13,852 bases of DNA, from contig CAJOED010000010.1 of the NCBI GenBank assembly GCA_905233335.1, positions 1-13,852 on the forward strand, written 5' to 3'. The stretch is from an uncultured Synergistales bacterium. Lineage in GTDB: Bacteria; Synergistota; Synergistia; Synergistales; Aminobacteriaceae. Shown piece by piece: positions 4,873 through 13,127 of this stretch. Both the position numbers and the translations under genes were made by a program. Numbering within the stretch: position 1 is the first letter of the stretch; the number at the start of each line of letters is the position of its first letter. The notes below the pieces were generated by a model. It worked only from the letters and a program-made list of their open reading frames with translations, was not told the origin of the DNA and ran no database searches.

Positions 4873-7207
4873 TGATAATCACTCCTGACGCTACAGCAAC
4901 TTTGTAGACTACATCAACCGCATCTTTGAACGACTCTATGCCCTGACGATCAAGATACTTCACAGGAACTACTATAGTGTCTCCCGGCTCTATCTTGGCC
5001 GAAAAACCGCTCGGTGCCGTCCATGCTTTGCTCGTCAACATTGCAGTACTCCTCGTGAGGCGTATAGTTGTTCCGTCGCTCTTCAGCAGGTAAATCATTC
5101 TCTTGTGAGCACTCTTCAACGCTCCGCCCGCCGCGTTCACATAACCGTTTATGCTCATCTTCGGGTTGTATATGTGCGTCGATGCCGTATATACAGCTCC
5201 CATTACGTTGATAGTGAGCGGGGTTTCAGGAATGCGTAACACGTCGCCGTTCTGCAGTTCGTAGTCCCAAGCTGTGCCGATTATGTTCTTGGGCGTGTCG
5301 ATTTTCGTTACTATGCGTCCCATAATATCAAGATGCCGCAAGTTGTTGATGAGCTGTCTTCTTCTCTGGTACTCCGCGTTGAATGCAGTCGTAGCACTCG
5401 CCGTCCCTGAACTCGAACTCGCTATGTTCTGCATGGACTCTAACAGTTCACGGTCGAGCCTGTCCGCCATCTGCTGAAGAGACCTTCTCTGTTCCGCTGC
5501 AACACTCACACGCGTAAATATCGCTCCGGGCAAATATGCTTTTTCCGTGAAGCCTCCTGCTTTCGTGATGAGGTCAGAGAGCTTTTCTCCCACGAACATC
5601 GAGTAAGTACCAGGCCGCCGGACTTCTCCCGTAATGCCGACCCGTATCTGCTGTTTGTAGTCAGGAATGACGAACACAGTGAGCTGGTCGCCGTTCTGAA
5701 GCGTCATGTTCTGTTCAGGGTCTCCCATTATTGCCTGTGCTACATTTATCGTGAAGCGTTCGTTGATTGGCCCGTCAAGCGAGGGAGTTACGCGCGTAAT
5801 TTCTGCCATGTCAGAAGCTGTCAGGCCAAGCCCGCCCGCACGTTCTACGATGTCGGATACTTTTGTGTGTCCGGGAACAATAACGTAAGTACCCGGCCTC
5901 ATCAATGCTCCGCTGACAGTTGCCGATGCCGCAAAGTTGTATATCGGGAACAGCCTCAATATATCGCCGTCCGCTAACTCCGTGTCCTGTATCTCCGCAA
6001 GACTCCCCTCGAATGCCCCGGCGTATGCGTGCTCGTACACACGGTAGAACTGAATGCGCCCCCTGAATGTCTGTGCACTCATTCCTCCAGCCGCAAACAG
6101 CAAGTCCTGCACCCTAGTAGCTCCGTTCAGCTCATACACTCCGGGACGTTCGACTTCTCCCGCAAGACCTACAAGAGGGCCGACAGGAGGAATATATATC
6201 ACGTCTCCAGCTTCAAGCCGTGCATCCTGAGACTTGTCGCCCTGCAGTAACATTGCGTACATGTCGAACACAGCAATAGTTCTTCCGTTGCGTTTGAGTT
6301 CGATTTTTCGGAGTGAACCGTTCGAGGATGGACCGCCCGAAATCAACAGCGCGTTCACGAGAGTAGCAAATGATGACACAGTATAGGCTCCCGGTCTCTG
6401 TGCGTTGCCGGTTACGTAAATCATGATTGACCGCAGACTTCCCATCGACAAATTCATCTGGTACCCCGCGTAATATTGATTCAGCCTCGCACGTATAATT
6501 CTCTCTGCTTCCGTCATCGTGTAGCCCGCAAGCCTCACTGCTCCGATGTGCGGGATTGTCGCAAGTCCGTCCCTGTTCACTATCACCCGGTAATTTCCCT
6601 CTTCAGGAATGCCCCATACAGTAAGAGTGATTTCGTCGCCGACACCGATACGATAATCCTGCGTAACAGGAAGGCTGTCCATCGGTGCATAACTTGAAGC
6701 ACCCCGCCGGAAAAATGACATTCCGAAACGTGGAAGCCTCCGCATAAGATCTCTCATCGGGTTTCCTGCTGTACGTGAGAATAATATCTGGTTGAAGTAG
6801 TCGTTGATTTCGTTCTCGGAAAGCTCAAAATCCATAAATGATGACTGCGCACGCTGATTTCCACGCTCATCCGTGTCCATATCCTGGCCGTCCTGCTGAT
6901 ACTGCTGCTGCTGTGAAGTCGTCTCACTCAATGAGTCGCCCTGCGTGAGATCGATGTTTTCCGGCTGTGCGTTCGTCGGCTGTGTTGAGTCCAAGCCGGT
7001 GAGGTCAATTCCTCCTCCGCCCCCGCCCCTGATTACAGGCTGTCCCGGTGTCGTCGGGTTCGTCGGGATTGTCGGCATCGCTACAGTTCCGGGTGCCGCT
7101 GACGGTGCAAGCGGTGAAGCTCCTCCGAGTGCGGCGGCATGTGCTCCCGTACAGAGAGATAACACCAGCACTCCTGACATCAATAATTTTTTTCGCGCAA
7201 ACTTCAT
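4853..7207 (-). CDS. Wza-type polysaccharide export protein, five SLBB repeats
   Basis: A 784-residue outer-membrane polysaccharide export (OPX) protein. Residues 1-25 are a signal peptide ending AHA; the Cys at 19 does not sit in a lipobox, so the protein is probably not a lipoprotein. Residues 30-125 are a Pro-, Gly- and Gln-rich linker (six Gly at 61-66, Gln run at 99-105). The Poly_export domain lies at about 184-258. SLBB-like repeats follow at about 260-340, 345-421, 430-515, 520-660 and 665-748; four carry RPGxY (271, 354, 437, 531). The fourth holds a charged helical insert at about 570-630. Residues 756-781 form a helix that could be a membrane-spanning end like that of Wza. The ATG at 7207 is used because AGAGGAG lies 11 nt upstream; a GTG at 7219 abuts that site. 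It follows yjbH with the binding site overlapping the yjbH stop. Confidence 0.93.
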   Translation of the reverse strand: MKFARKKLLMSGVLVLSLCTGAHAAALGGASPLAPSAAPGTVAMPTIPTNPTTPGQPVIRGGGGGGIDLTGLDSTQPTNAQPENIDLTQGDSLSETTSQQQQYQQDGQDMDTDERGNQRAQSSFMDFELSENEINDYFNQILFSRTAGNPMRDLMRRLPRFGMSFFRRGASSYAPMDSLPVTQDYRIGVGDEITLTVWGIPEEGNYRVIVNRDGLATIPHIGAVRLAGYTMTEAERIIRARLNQYYAGYQMNLSMGSLRSIMIYVTGNAQRPGAYTVSSFATLVNALLISGGPSSNGSLRKIELKRNGRTIAVFDMYAMLLQGDKSQDARLEAGDVIYIPPVGPLVGLAGEVERPGVYELNGATRVQDLLFAAGGMSAQTFRGRIQFYRVYEHAYAGAFEGSLAEIQDTELADGDILRLFPIYNFAASATVSGALMRPGTYVIVPGHTKVSDIVERAGGLGLTASDMAEITRVTPSLDGPINERFTINVAQAIMGDPEQNMTLQNGDQLTVFVIPDYKQQIRVGITGEVRRPGTYSMFVGEKLSDLITKAGGFTEKAYLPGAIFTRVSVAAEQRRSLQQMADRLDRELLESMQNIASSSSGTASATTAFNAEYQRRRQLINNLRHLDIMGRIVTKIDTPKNIIGTAWDYELQNGDVLRIPETPLTINVMGAVYTASTHIYNPKMSINGYVNAAGGALKSAHKRMIYLLKSDGTTIRLTRSTAMLTSKAWTAPSGFSAKIEPGDTIVVPVKYLDRQGIESFKDAVDVVYKVAVASGVIINALDND

Positions 7208-7218
7208 AAATATAATCA

Positions 7219-7225
7219 CTCCTCT
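7219..7225 (-). promoter_or_regulatory. Ribosome binding site that sets the OPX start
   Basis: AGAGGAG on the minus strand overlaps the TAG stop of the yjbH-like gene (7226-7224) and leaves 11 nt to the ATG at 7207. The upstream in-frame GTG at 7219-7217 overlaps the site itself and cannot use it, so the longer protein (4 more residues) is unlikely. Confidence 0.75.
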
Positions 7226-9362
7226 AAAACTTTAAGTATTCAAGCAGGCTCGTAACTTCCTGCGGTGTCTCTTGTTCTGCATTGTCATCATATGAACAGT
7301 AATCACGCAATAATCTCTCTACATTCTTCTTCATTGATACAGGACGGAGCTGGCTCATCATTCTTTCAGGTGTTCTGATTATTCCTCCCTCGCGGCCTGA
7401 CTCCATGTCCCACGTAGACAGGAAATGCGTATTCTGCTCCCATATGTGAGAGCTGGAATTGCCGAACCATGTGCCGAACCACTTTTCTGCGGGCATCTCC
7501 ATGTGTACGCCGGCATTCGTGAAGTCCTTGTCCGGTGCTTTCACGTCCGTATTGATGTACCAGAAGCCGAGTGCTGTATCGTCCCAGTGCCGAACGAGAG
7601 AAACTTTGTGTCCCTTGTCCTCGTCCGCAAATCTTCCGTAGTCGTACATAATATCAAGGTCAAGCCCGGAAAGATTATAGCCCACCTGAGCAAACGCAAC
7701 AAAACGCCATTCGTCCTCGTCCTCAAAGTCATATACTCCGCCGTAATAGTATCTGTTTCTGCCCTCTGTAAGCCCGCCGAATGAATACGGATCTCTGTCG
7801 TGCTGTTCCGATAACCTTCCGCCAAGCCACCAGCGTCCGTCGTGAGCATAGTAACGCGCCCAAATGTTCGCGCCGAAAAATTCCTCGTTCAGCCAGCCGC
7901 CTTCACCGAAAAGCCACGCACGCCCGGAACTCCCGACACTGTGTGCGTAAGTCATACCGGCTTTCTGTATGCGTATTTCGTCGTTGAGGTCTTTTTCCCA
8001 CCATAAGCCGTAAATGTCCGTTGTGTCGACGTTGTTATATATAGGAAAGCGAACATCTGCAACGCTCCCAAGTCCGTAGTCATAGCGGCCTGTGTATATG
8101 AGGTCAATGTTCAGTCTGTCCATGTACGTTTCACCGAGCGTCTGATCTATACGGGGCTGGTACACAAACATAGTCCGCAGGTCATGACGGGCTTTGCTGT
8201 CGAGGTATTCAGCATCAGGGTCTGCAATGTCAGCACTTGCCCACGTGAACACAGCAGCATGTACGGGGTCTTCCTCCTCGCGTAGTGTGCGCGTACGTAT
8301 GTCGAACAGCAGCGAGCCGGGGAACTCTGCGCGCACAATAGGAACTCCGGCGTTCTTGTGTATCAGTGCAAGCTCTGATGTTTCCGGCAGTACGTGAGCA
8401 AGAATGACTAATACCCTCGTCATTGCTTCTGCATGTGATGAGTAGCCGTAGTTTTCGTATGAGAGAGTAAGTTTATGGCCGTCTTCAGTGTCCTCAAGTT
8501 TCACGTCAACATCACGGACACGAACATATTTTTCGAGGCCTGACTTTATGCGTGAGAGTAACTCGTCTTTGTTGGTGCTGTTCCAGTCAGGGAAGCGGTT
8601 TTCGCCGGGAGCCTCGTAACGTTTTCGGAATATGCCGAGAAATGACGGTCCTTTGAGGTTTATGCGCTGTGATATGGAGAACACGAAATCATCATCTCTC
8701 TGATAGCTCGCGGAAGCCTGCATACCCCAGGGAGCTTTGAGGACTATTCCGGCGTTGATTTTATTGTCGGGTATCTCGTCGAGAATTGTCCGGCCTCCGA
8801 CTCTGTCCTGCGCGTAATCCAGCGGGCTGTATTCTGCCTTCACCGTCAGCCAGTCTGCAATGTCCCACTCAAGGCCGCCGTAAAACCCGTTCAGTCTGTC
8901 GTCGCCGTAACCCAAAGTCGCCGCAACTTTCCCGAAACGCCACGTAGCTACAGCATATTTCGCCTGCATTAACTCCGTGCCCATCATGTCGACAATTCCG
9001 AACGCAATAGAAGGAACGATCCAGTTCTGCGGGTCTTTGTTGTGCCATAACATGAACTTGAGATCTATAGCTTTGTCCATATAGCGTCGTGAGTTCAAGT
9101 GCTCGTTGTTTTCATTTATGTATATGCTGTCGAATGTCGTAAATCGTGCGTTGACTTCAAGCCATGGAAGCCAGGCCAAGTCCATAAAGTAGAATGCGTA
9201 GGGTGAAGCGTTCGTGTAGCCGAAACGTCCCGTACCGTCTTCGGGCATTTCTGCGGTCGGGTATTCCCATAAACCTGTGAAGCCGGTATTCCCTCCTGTA
9301 GAAGCAAAAGAACTCCCGCAAAATAAAACTATGAACAGGAATGAAGCAATAACCCTCCGCAA
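7224..9362 (-). CDS. yjbH: YjbH/GfcD-family outer-membrane polysaccharide export barrel
   Basis: A 712-residue protein with a signal peptide (cut near SFA, residue 20). The hallmark N-terminal YjbH motif follows: GFTGLWEYPTAEMPEDGTGRF at 27-47, then SPYAFYFMDLAWLPWLEVNARF to 74. Alternating aromatic strands suggest a first beta-barrel (about 45-235), a central mixed alpha/beta region (about 264-350, KDELLSRIKSGLEKY...), and a second barrel (about 400-650), with a polar tail after that. In E. coli the paralogues YjbH and GfcD work with a Wza-like protein in polysaccharide secretion, and the next gene here encodes such a protein. The start is TTG at 9360-9362, with AAGGAG 9 nt upstream and no better codon nearby. 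It is the first gene of the export operon, divergent from purB. The family call is good; the transported polymer is unknown. Confidence 0.9.
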   Translation of the reverse strand: MRRVIASFLFIVLFCGSSFASTGGNTGFTGLWEYPTAEMPEDGTGRFGYTNASPYAFYFMDLAWLPWLEVNARFTTFDSIYINENNEHLNSRRYMDKAIDLKFMLWHNKDPQNWIVPSIAFGIVDMMGTELMQAKYAVATWRFGKVAATLGYGDDRLNGFYGGLEWDIADWLTVKAEYSPLDYAQDRVGGRTILDEIPDNKINAGIVLKAPWGMQASASYQRDDDFVFSISQRINLKGPSFLGIFRKRYEAPGENRFPDWNSTNKDELLSRIKSGLEKYVRVRDVDVKLEDTEDGHKLTLSYENYGYSSHAEAMTRVLVILAHVLPETSELALIHKNAGVPIVRAEFPGSLLFDIRTRTLREEEDPVHAAVFTWASADIADPDAEYLDSKARHDLRTMFVYQPRIDQTLGETYMDRLNIDLIYTGRYDYGLGSVADVRFPIYNNVDTTDIYGLWWEKDLNDEIRIQKAGMTYAHSVGSSGRAWLFGEGGWLNEEFFGANIWARYYAHDGRWWLGGRLSEQHDRDPYSFGGLTEGRNRYYYGGVYDFEDEDEWRFVAFAQVGYNLSGLDLDIMYDYGRFADEDKGHKVSLVRHWDDTALGFWYINTDVKAPDKDFTNAGVHMEMPAEKWFGTWFGNSSSHIWEQNTHFLSTWDMESGREGGIIRTPERMMSQLRPVSMKKNVERLLRDYCSYDDNAEQETPQEVTSLLEYLKF

Positions 9363-9371
9363 AATGAATCT

Positions 9372-9377
9372 CTCCTT
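9372..9377 (-). promoter_or_regulatory. Ribosome binding site that sets the yjbH TTG start
   Basis: AAGGAG on the minus strand with 9 nt to the TTG at 9362. No ATG or GTG in frame lies near it, so a TTG start is the best reading and also leaves an intact signal peptide. Confidence 0.75.
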
Positions 9378-9393
9378 GTAAGTAATTTATGAA

Positions 9394-9410
9394 TATTTTA
9401 CACTAAAATA
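9394..9410. repeat. 17-bp palindrome in the yjbH-purB intergenic region
   Basis: TATTTTA CAC TAAAATA has perfect 7-bp arms around a 3-bp centre. On the minus strand it contains TAAAAT (9400-9395), a candidate -10 for yjbH, although no good -35 is seen at the usual distance. Its position suits a repressor operator. In AT-rich intergenic DNA chance is also possible. Confidence 0.45.
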
Positions 9411-9428
9411 CGTAAAAATTACCGTGCC

Positions 9429-9457
9429 TTGACGCAAAATTACGGGGCAATTAAAAT
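9429..9457 (+). promoter_or_regulatory. Sigma70-type promoter of purB-miaB-glycosyltransferase
   Basis: TTGACG (9429-9434), 17-bp spacer, TAAAAT (9452-9457). Transcription should start near 9464, about 33 nt before the purB ATG. AGGAG at 9482-9486 lies 10 nt before that ATG. The leader is too short for a purine riboswitch. Confidence 0.8.
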
Positions 9458-9496
9458 TTCACACGTTACCAAAAAATTTTTAGGAGAAATATATAC

Positions 9497-10792
9497 ATGA
9501 TTGAAAGATATTCTGTGCGTGATGTTTCAGCTCTATGGGATGAGTACAACAGGCTGAAAGTTATGCTTGATGTTGAACTCGCTGTGTGTCAGGCATGGTG
9601 CGAAATGGGACGCATTCCCGAAGAAGCACTTGAAGACATTACGGAGCACGCACATTTTACCGTTGAACGAGTGCAGGAGATAGAGAGAAGGACACAGCAT
9701 GATGTAGTTGCGTTCGTGAGTGCTGTAGCAGAAAACATCGGGGCAAACGGCCGCTATCTGCATCTCGGAATGACCAGCAGTGATATTCTCGACACAGCAA
9801 GCTCTATCATGTTACGGGACTCACTCGACATTATCATTAAGGCACTTGATGAGCTTGATAACGCTGTAGTGAATCTCGCGAAAAAGTACAAGCACCTTCC
9901 GTCAATCGGACGCACTCACGGAATACACGCCGAACCCATATCGCTCGGACTCAAATTCCTGAACTGGCACTCGGAATTACTGCGCGACAAAGGCAGGCTC
10001 GAATCCGCACGCAAAAATGTATCTGCCGGAAAAATCTCCGGGGCTGTCGGGACTTACGCAATGAGTTCACCGAAACTTGAAGCCCGCGTGTGTGAACTTC
10101 TCGGCCTCGAACCAGCAAAAGTGTCTAACCAGATATTACAGCGCGACAGACATGCAGAAGTCCTGAATGCCCTCGCGATTATGGGCGGAACTCTTGAGCG
10201 TATGGCTCTCGAAATCCGCAGCCTTCAGCGCACAGAAGTACGTGAAGCGTTTGAGCCTTTCGGTGTCGGACAGAAGGGATCTTCAGCAATGCCGCACAAA
10301 CGAAACCCCGTAAAGTGTGAACGTATATGCGGAATGTCCCGGCTTCTTAGGGGCTATGCTCTCACGGGAATGGAGAACATTGCGCTGTGGCACGAACGGG
10401 ATATTTCGCACTCGTCAACCGAACGGGTAATTTGGCCGGATGCGTTCAACATTGCGGCGTTCATGACCCGGAGCATGACGAAAATTCTACAGGGCTTAGT
10501 CGTCGATGAGTCGAGAGTGAAGCACAATATCAACCAGACGAACGGCCTCGTGTACTCACAGAGAGTATTAACGTTCCTGCTTGATGAGCTGAAATTATCG
10601 CGTGAAGATGCATATGCGATTGTTCAGGAGAACGCAATGAAGACGGCTTCAAGCGGTGTGGCATTCCTGGATCTTCTGCTGACTGACGAACGCATGAAGG
10701 AAGTTGACCCCGAACAGCTCAAAAAGTTATTCGAGAATGATTATTATCTGCGCTATGTCGATGAGATTTTCGCGAGGTTTTTCGAGGAGTAA
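9497..10792 (+). CDS. purB: Adenylosuccinate lyase
   Basis: A 431-residue cytoplasmic enzyme of the fumarase/aspartase superfamily. It splits fumarate from SAICAR in purine synthesis and from adenylosuccinate in AMP synthesis. The superfamily signature GSSAMPHKRNP is at 261-271, including the catalytic serine loop. The active-site histidines are H68 (TQHDV), H89 (YLHLG) and H141 (GRTHG), the same positions as in Bacillus subtilis PurB. The length is that of the short bacterial form. The ATG has AGGAG 10 nt upstream and a good promoter at 9429-9457. The stop codon overlaps the miaB ATG by one base (TAATG). No other purine gene is adjacent. Confidence 0.98.
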   Translation: MIERYSVRDVSALWDEYNRLKVMLDVELAVCQAWCEMGRIPEEALEDITEHAHFTVERVQEIERRTQHDVVAFVSAVAENIGANGRYLHLGMTSSDILDTASSIMLRDSLDIIIKALDELDNAVVNLAKKYKHLPSIGRTHGIHAEPISLGLKFLNWHSELLRDKGRLESARKNVSAGKISGAVGTYAMSSPKLEARVCELLGLEPAKVSNQILQRDRHAEVLNALAIMGGTLERMALEIRSLQRTEVREAFEPFGVGQKGSSAMPHKRNPVKCERICGMSRLLRGYALTGMENIALWHERDISHSSTERVIWPDAFNIAAFMTRSMTKILQGLVVDESRVKHNINQTNGLVYSQRVLTFLLDELKLSREDAYAIVQENAMKTASSGVAFLDLLLTDERMKEVDPEQLKKLFENDYYLRYVDEIFARFFEE

Positions 10793-12126
10793 TGACGGGT
10801 AAAAATTTCTGCGTGAAAGTTTACGGCTGCCAGATGAACGTTTACGACGCTGACAGAGTACGCACGGTATTATGTTCGCGCGGGTGGCAGGAAGTAAGCG
10901 ATGAGGAAGCCGACGTAGTGATGATTACGGGGTGCAGTGTCCGGGCAAAGGCAGAGCAGAAAGTATGGAGCGAGCTTGGCCTGTATGAGCCGTCGTGGAA
11001 GAAGGAACAGCGTCCGATTGTAGCGTTGACCGGGTGCATTGCGCAAAGGCTCGGTGAACGTGCGCTGAATCGTTTTCCGTATGTGCGGCTTGTTGCGGGG
11101 CCTCGTCATATAGGGTTGCTGCCTGACGCTATAGAGCAGACTGCTTCACACCCAAGAACACGCATTAACCTTCTCGACACAGACCCTAGAGAATTTCACG
11201 CGCTGGATTTCGACGCTGACAACATCACGATAAAGCGTGAGAACAAGTACAAAGCATACGTAACTATTGCGCACGGCTGCGACAACTTCTGCACGTACTG
11301 CATTGTGCCATACGTCAGAGGACGCTTCATATCACGGAGGCCGGAAGATATTTTTGCGGAGTGCGAGATGCTCATTGCGGACGGCGTGAAGGAGATTACG
11401 CTGCTTGGTCAGAACGTCAACAGTTACGGAAAGGATATAGGGCTGACTTTTGCGGGGTTATTGCGGAGTGTAGCAAGGCTGCCGGGAATAGAGCGGGTGC
11501 GTTTCGTTACGTCGTTGCCTCAGGATTTTACGCCGGATATTGTTGCGGTGATGGCGGAGGAAAAGACCGTATGTCCCTCGCTCAATCTCCCTATACAGTC
11601 AGGAAGCAACAGAGTGTTGAAGCTCATGAACAGAAAATACACGTATTCAGAATATCTCGACAAAGTGAACATGACGCGTGAGAAAGTTCCGGGACTTGGC
11701 CTGACTACGGATCTGATAGTTGGTTTTCCCGGAGAGACTGACGACGACTTCAACGCCTCAATGAACGCATTGCGGGAGATACGCTTTGACCTGGTACACA
11801 GTGCGGCATACTCGGAAAGGGACGGTACACCAGCCGCAACGATGCCGGGAGCTTTGCCGGTGGAGTTACGCCTCGAAAGGTTGAACGCCCTCAATGAACT
11901 TCAAGACAGAATAACGCTGGAAATCAATCAGCATTTGACGGGCGAGGTCGTTGATGTTCTCGTTGATGATGCTGCTCCCAAAGGTGAAGGCTTATTGCAG
12001 GGGAGAACTCCAAGCGATAAGGTCGTAATTTTCGCGGGAAAGAAAAAACTTTTGGGAGAGTTCGTGAAGGTCAGAATAACGGAAGCTGAAGCGTGGTGCC
12101 TGCACGGGGAGTTGACAGACAAATGA
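10792..12126 (+). CDS. miaB: tRNA methylthiotransferase MiaB
   Basis: A 444-residue radical-SAM enzyme that adds a methylthio group to i6A37 of tRNAs reading U-starting codons. The N-terminal methylthiotransferase domain has its three cluster cysteines C13, C48 and C82. The radical-SAM triad is C163, C167, C170 (GCDNFCTYC), followed by IVPYVRGR. A TRAM-like RNA-binding domain occupies about 375-440. Two small departures from the usual MiaB pattern are ITGCSVR where NTCSVR is common, and RGRF where an acidic residue commonly follows RG or RGR; the cysteines are intact. The ATG overlaps the purB stop by one base. GAGGAG lies only 2 nt before it, so translation probably depends on coupling to purB. 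A MiaB-like relative such as RimO or MtaB is less likely. Confidence 0.92.
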   Translation: MTGKNFCVKVYGCQMNVYDADRVRTVLCSRGWQEVSDEEADVVMITGCSVRAKAEQKVWSELGLYEPSWKKEQRPIVALTGCIAQRLGERALNRFPYVRLVAGPRHIGLLPDAIEQTASHPRTRINLLDTDPREFHALDFDADNITIKRENKYKAYVTIAHGCDNFCTYCIVPYVRGRFISRRPEDIFAECEMLIADGVKEITLLGQNVNSYGKDIGLTFAGLLRSVARLPGIERVRFVTSLPQDFTPDIVAVMAEEKTVCPSLNLPIQSGSNRVLKLMNRKYTYSEYLDKVNMTREKVPGLGLTTDLIVGFPGETDDDFNASMNALREIRFDLVHSAAYSERDGTPAATMPGALPVELRLERLNALNELQDRITLEINQHLTGEVVDVLVDDAAPKGEGLLQGRTPSDKVVIFAGKKKLLGEFVKVRITEAEAWCLHGELTDK

Positions 12127-13127
12127 AGATAGGCATAATGAGCTGTTATGTTGAGACGTTGCGCAAGAGCGGCGTAAAGATACAGGGCATAATGTGGCGT
12201 GATGCGTTGGTGTCGAGGGGACATGACGCACGGCTGATAAATTACTGGGACGATACAGATTTTGCTTCGTTCGACGCGTTCATAATTTTACGGTGGACAT
12301 CGAGCCTGAAAAATATGCTCGGAGACCTGAAAGTATTTCGTGTTCCGTTAATCTCTGCTCCCGTCTTTGACCCGAACAAGTCAATTACTGCATACAGGCT
12401 GGCGGCAAAATACGGGCACTTTTCCCCGCTTCACATGAGCACGGTAACGCACGACTACTACAGAGCAGTGAAGGACATTGATGCGTTCTTTGCGCGTTCG
12501 GAGTACGAGAAAAATTACCTCGCAAAATGTTTTGACATTCCCGAACAGAAAATAAAGATTGTGCCGTTGTCGTTCAGAATAGAGCCAGCAGAGAAGATGC
12601 CGGAACACAAAGAAAATTTCTGCTTCCATGTGAGCAATCTCACGTCGGGCTATAAGAATGTTGCGAGGATTATTGCGGCGGCGAAAAAATACAATTTCCC
12701 CCTCATGCTCGGCGGGCCTGTGAACGGTGAACAGGGGCAGAAATGGCTTGATGAGCAAATTGCAGGGAGTGAGAACATAAAGTATTTGGGTATTCTGTCG
12801 GACGAGGAGTTACGGAATACGTACCTGCGCGCGAGGGTGTTCGCTCTGCCAAGTCTTTGGGAGGGTGTCGGAATGGTAGCACTTGAGGCGGCTTCCTGCG
12901 GGTGTGAAGTTGTCATGACGAACGTCGGCGCACCGAAATCATATTATGCCGGGCTTGCGGAACTCGTTAATCCTCTTTCTGTTGATGAGATAGGGCGGGC
13001 GGTGAAAAATCTTCTTGACGGGACAAAACATCATCAGCCGGAACTCATGACACACATAAAGACTAATTACTCATTTGCGAACTGTGCAAGGTTGCTGGAG
13101 GAGGCTGTTGCAGGAGTCGCAGAATAA
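12123..13127 (+). CDS. Family 4 (GT-B) glycosyltransferase
   Basis: A 334-residue soluble retaining glycosyltransferase, somewhat short for GT4. The N-terminal domain (about 1-155) binds acceptor and begins MKIGIMSCYV. The C-terminal nucleotide-sugar domain has the linker region YKNVARIIAAAKK (177-189) and the EX7E motif in ALPSLWEGVGMVALEAASCG, with glutamates at 247 and 255. The second ATG is used (12123): it overlaps the miaB stop as ATGA and has GGGGAG 11 nt upstream. An in-frame GTG at 12093 lies inside miaB. Donor and acceptor cannot be told from sequence. Being downstream of purB-miaB it may be a housekeeping or surface-sugar enzyme; a role in the nearby polysaccharide export system is only a possibility. 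The last 65 bp overlap the convergent cobQ gene. Confidence 0.87.
   Translation: MKIGIMSCYVETLRKSGVKIQGIMWRDALVSRGHDARLINYWDDTDFASFDAFIILRWTSSLKNMLGDLKVFRVPLISAPVFDPNKSITAYRLAAKYGHFSPLHMSTVTHDYYRAVKDIDAFFARSEYEKNYLAKCFDIPEQKIKIVPLSFRIEPAEKMPEHKENFCFHVSNLTSGYKNVARIIAAAKKYNFPLMLGGPVNGEQGQKWLDEQIAGSENIKYLGILSDEELRNTYLRARVFALPSLWEGVGMVALEAASCGCEVVMTNVGAPKSYYAGLAELVNPLSVDEIGRAVKNLLDGTKHHQPELMTHIKTNYSFANCARLLEEAVAGVAE

Noticed and set aside
7208..7219. GTG start four codons upstream for the OPX protein
   Set aside because: The GTG overlaps the Shine-Dalgarno sequence itself; the ATG at 7207 has correct spacing.
9464..9496. Possible purine riboswitch or attenuator before purB
   Set aside because: The predicted leader is only about 33 nt and has no aptamer-sized structure or terminator hairpin.
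12093..12122. GTG start ten codons upstream for the glycosyltransferase
   Set aside because: The ATG at 12123 makes a typical ATGA overlap with miaB, has GGGGAG at usable distance, and gives the normal MKIGIM opening of the family.
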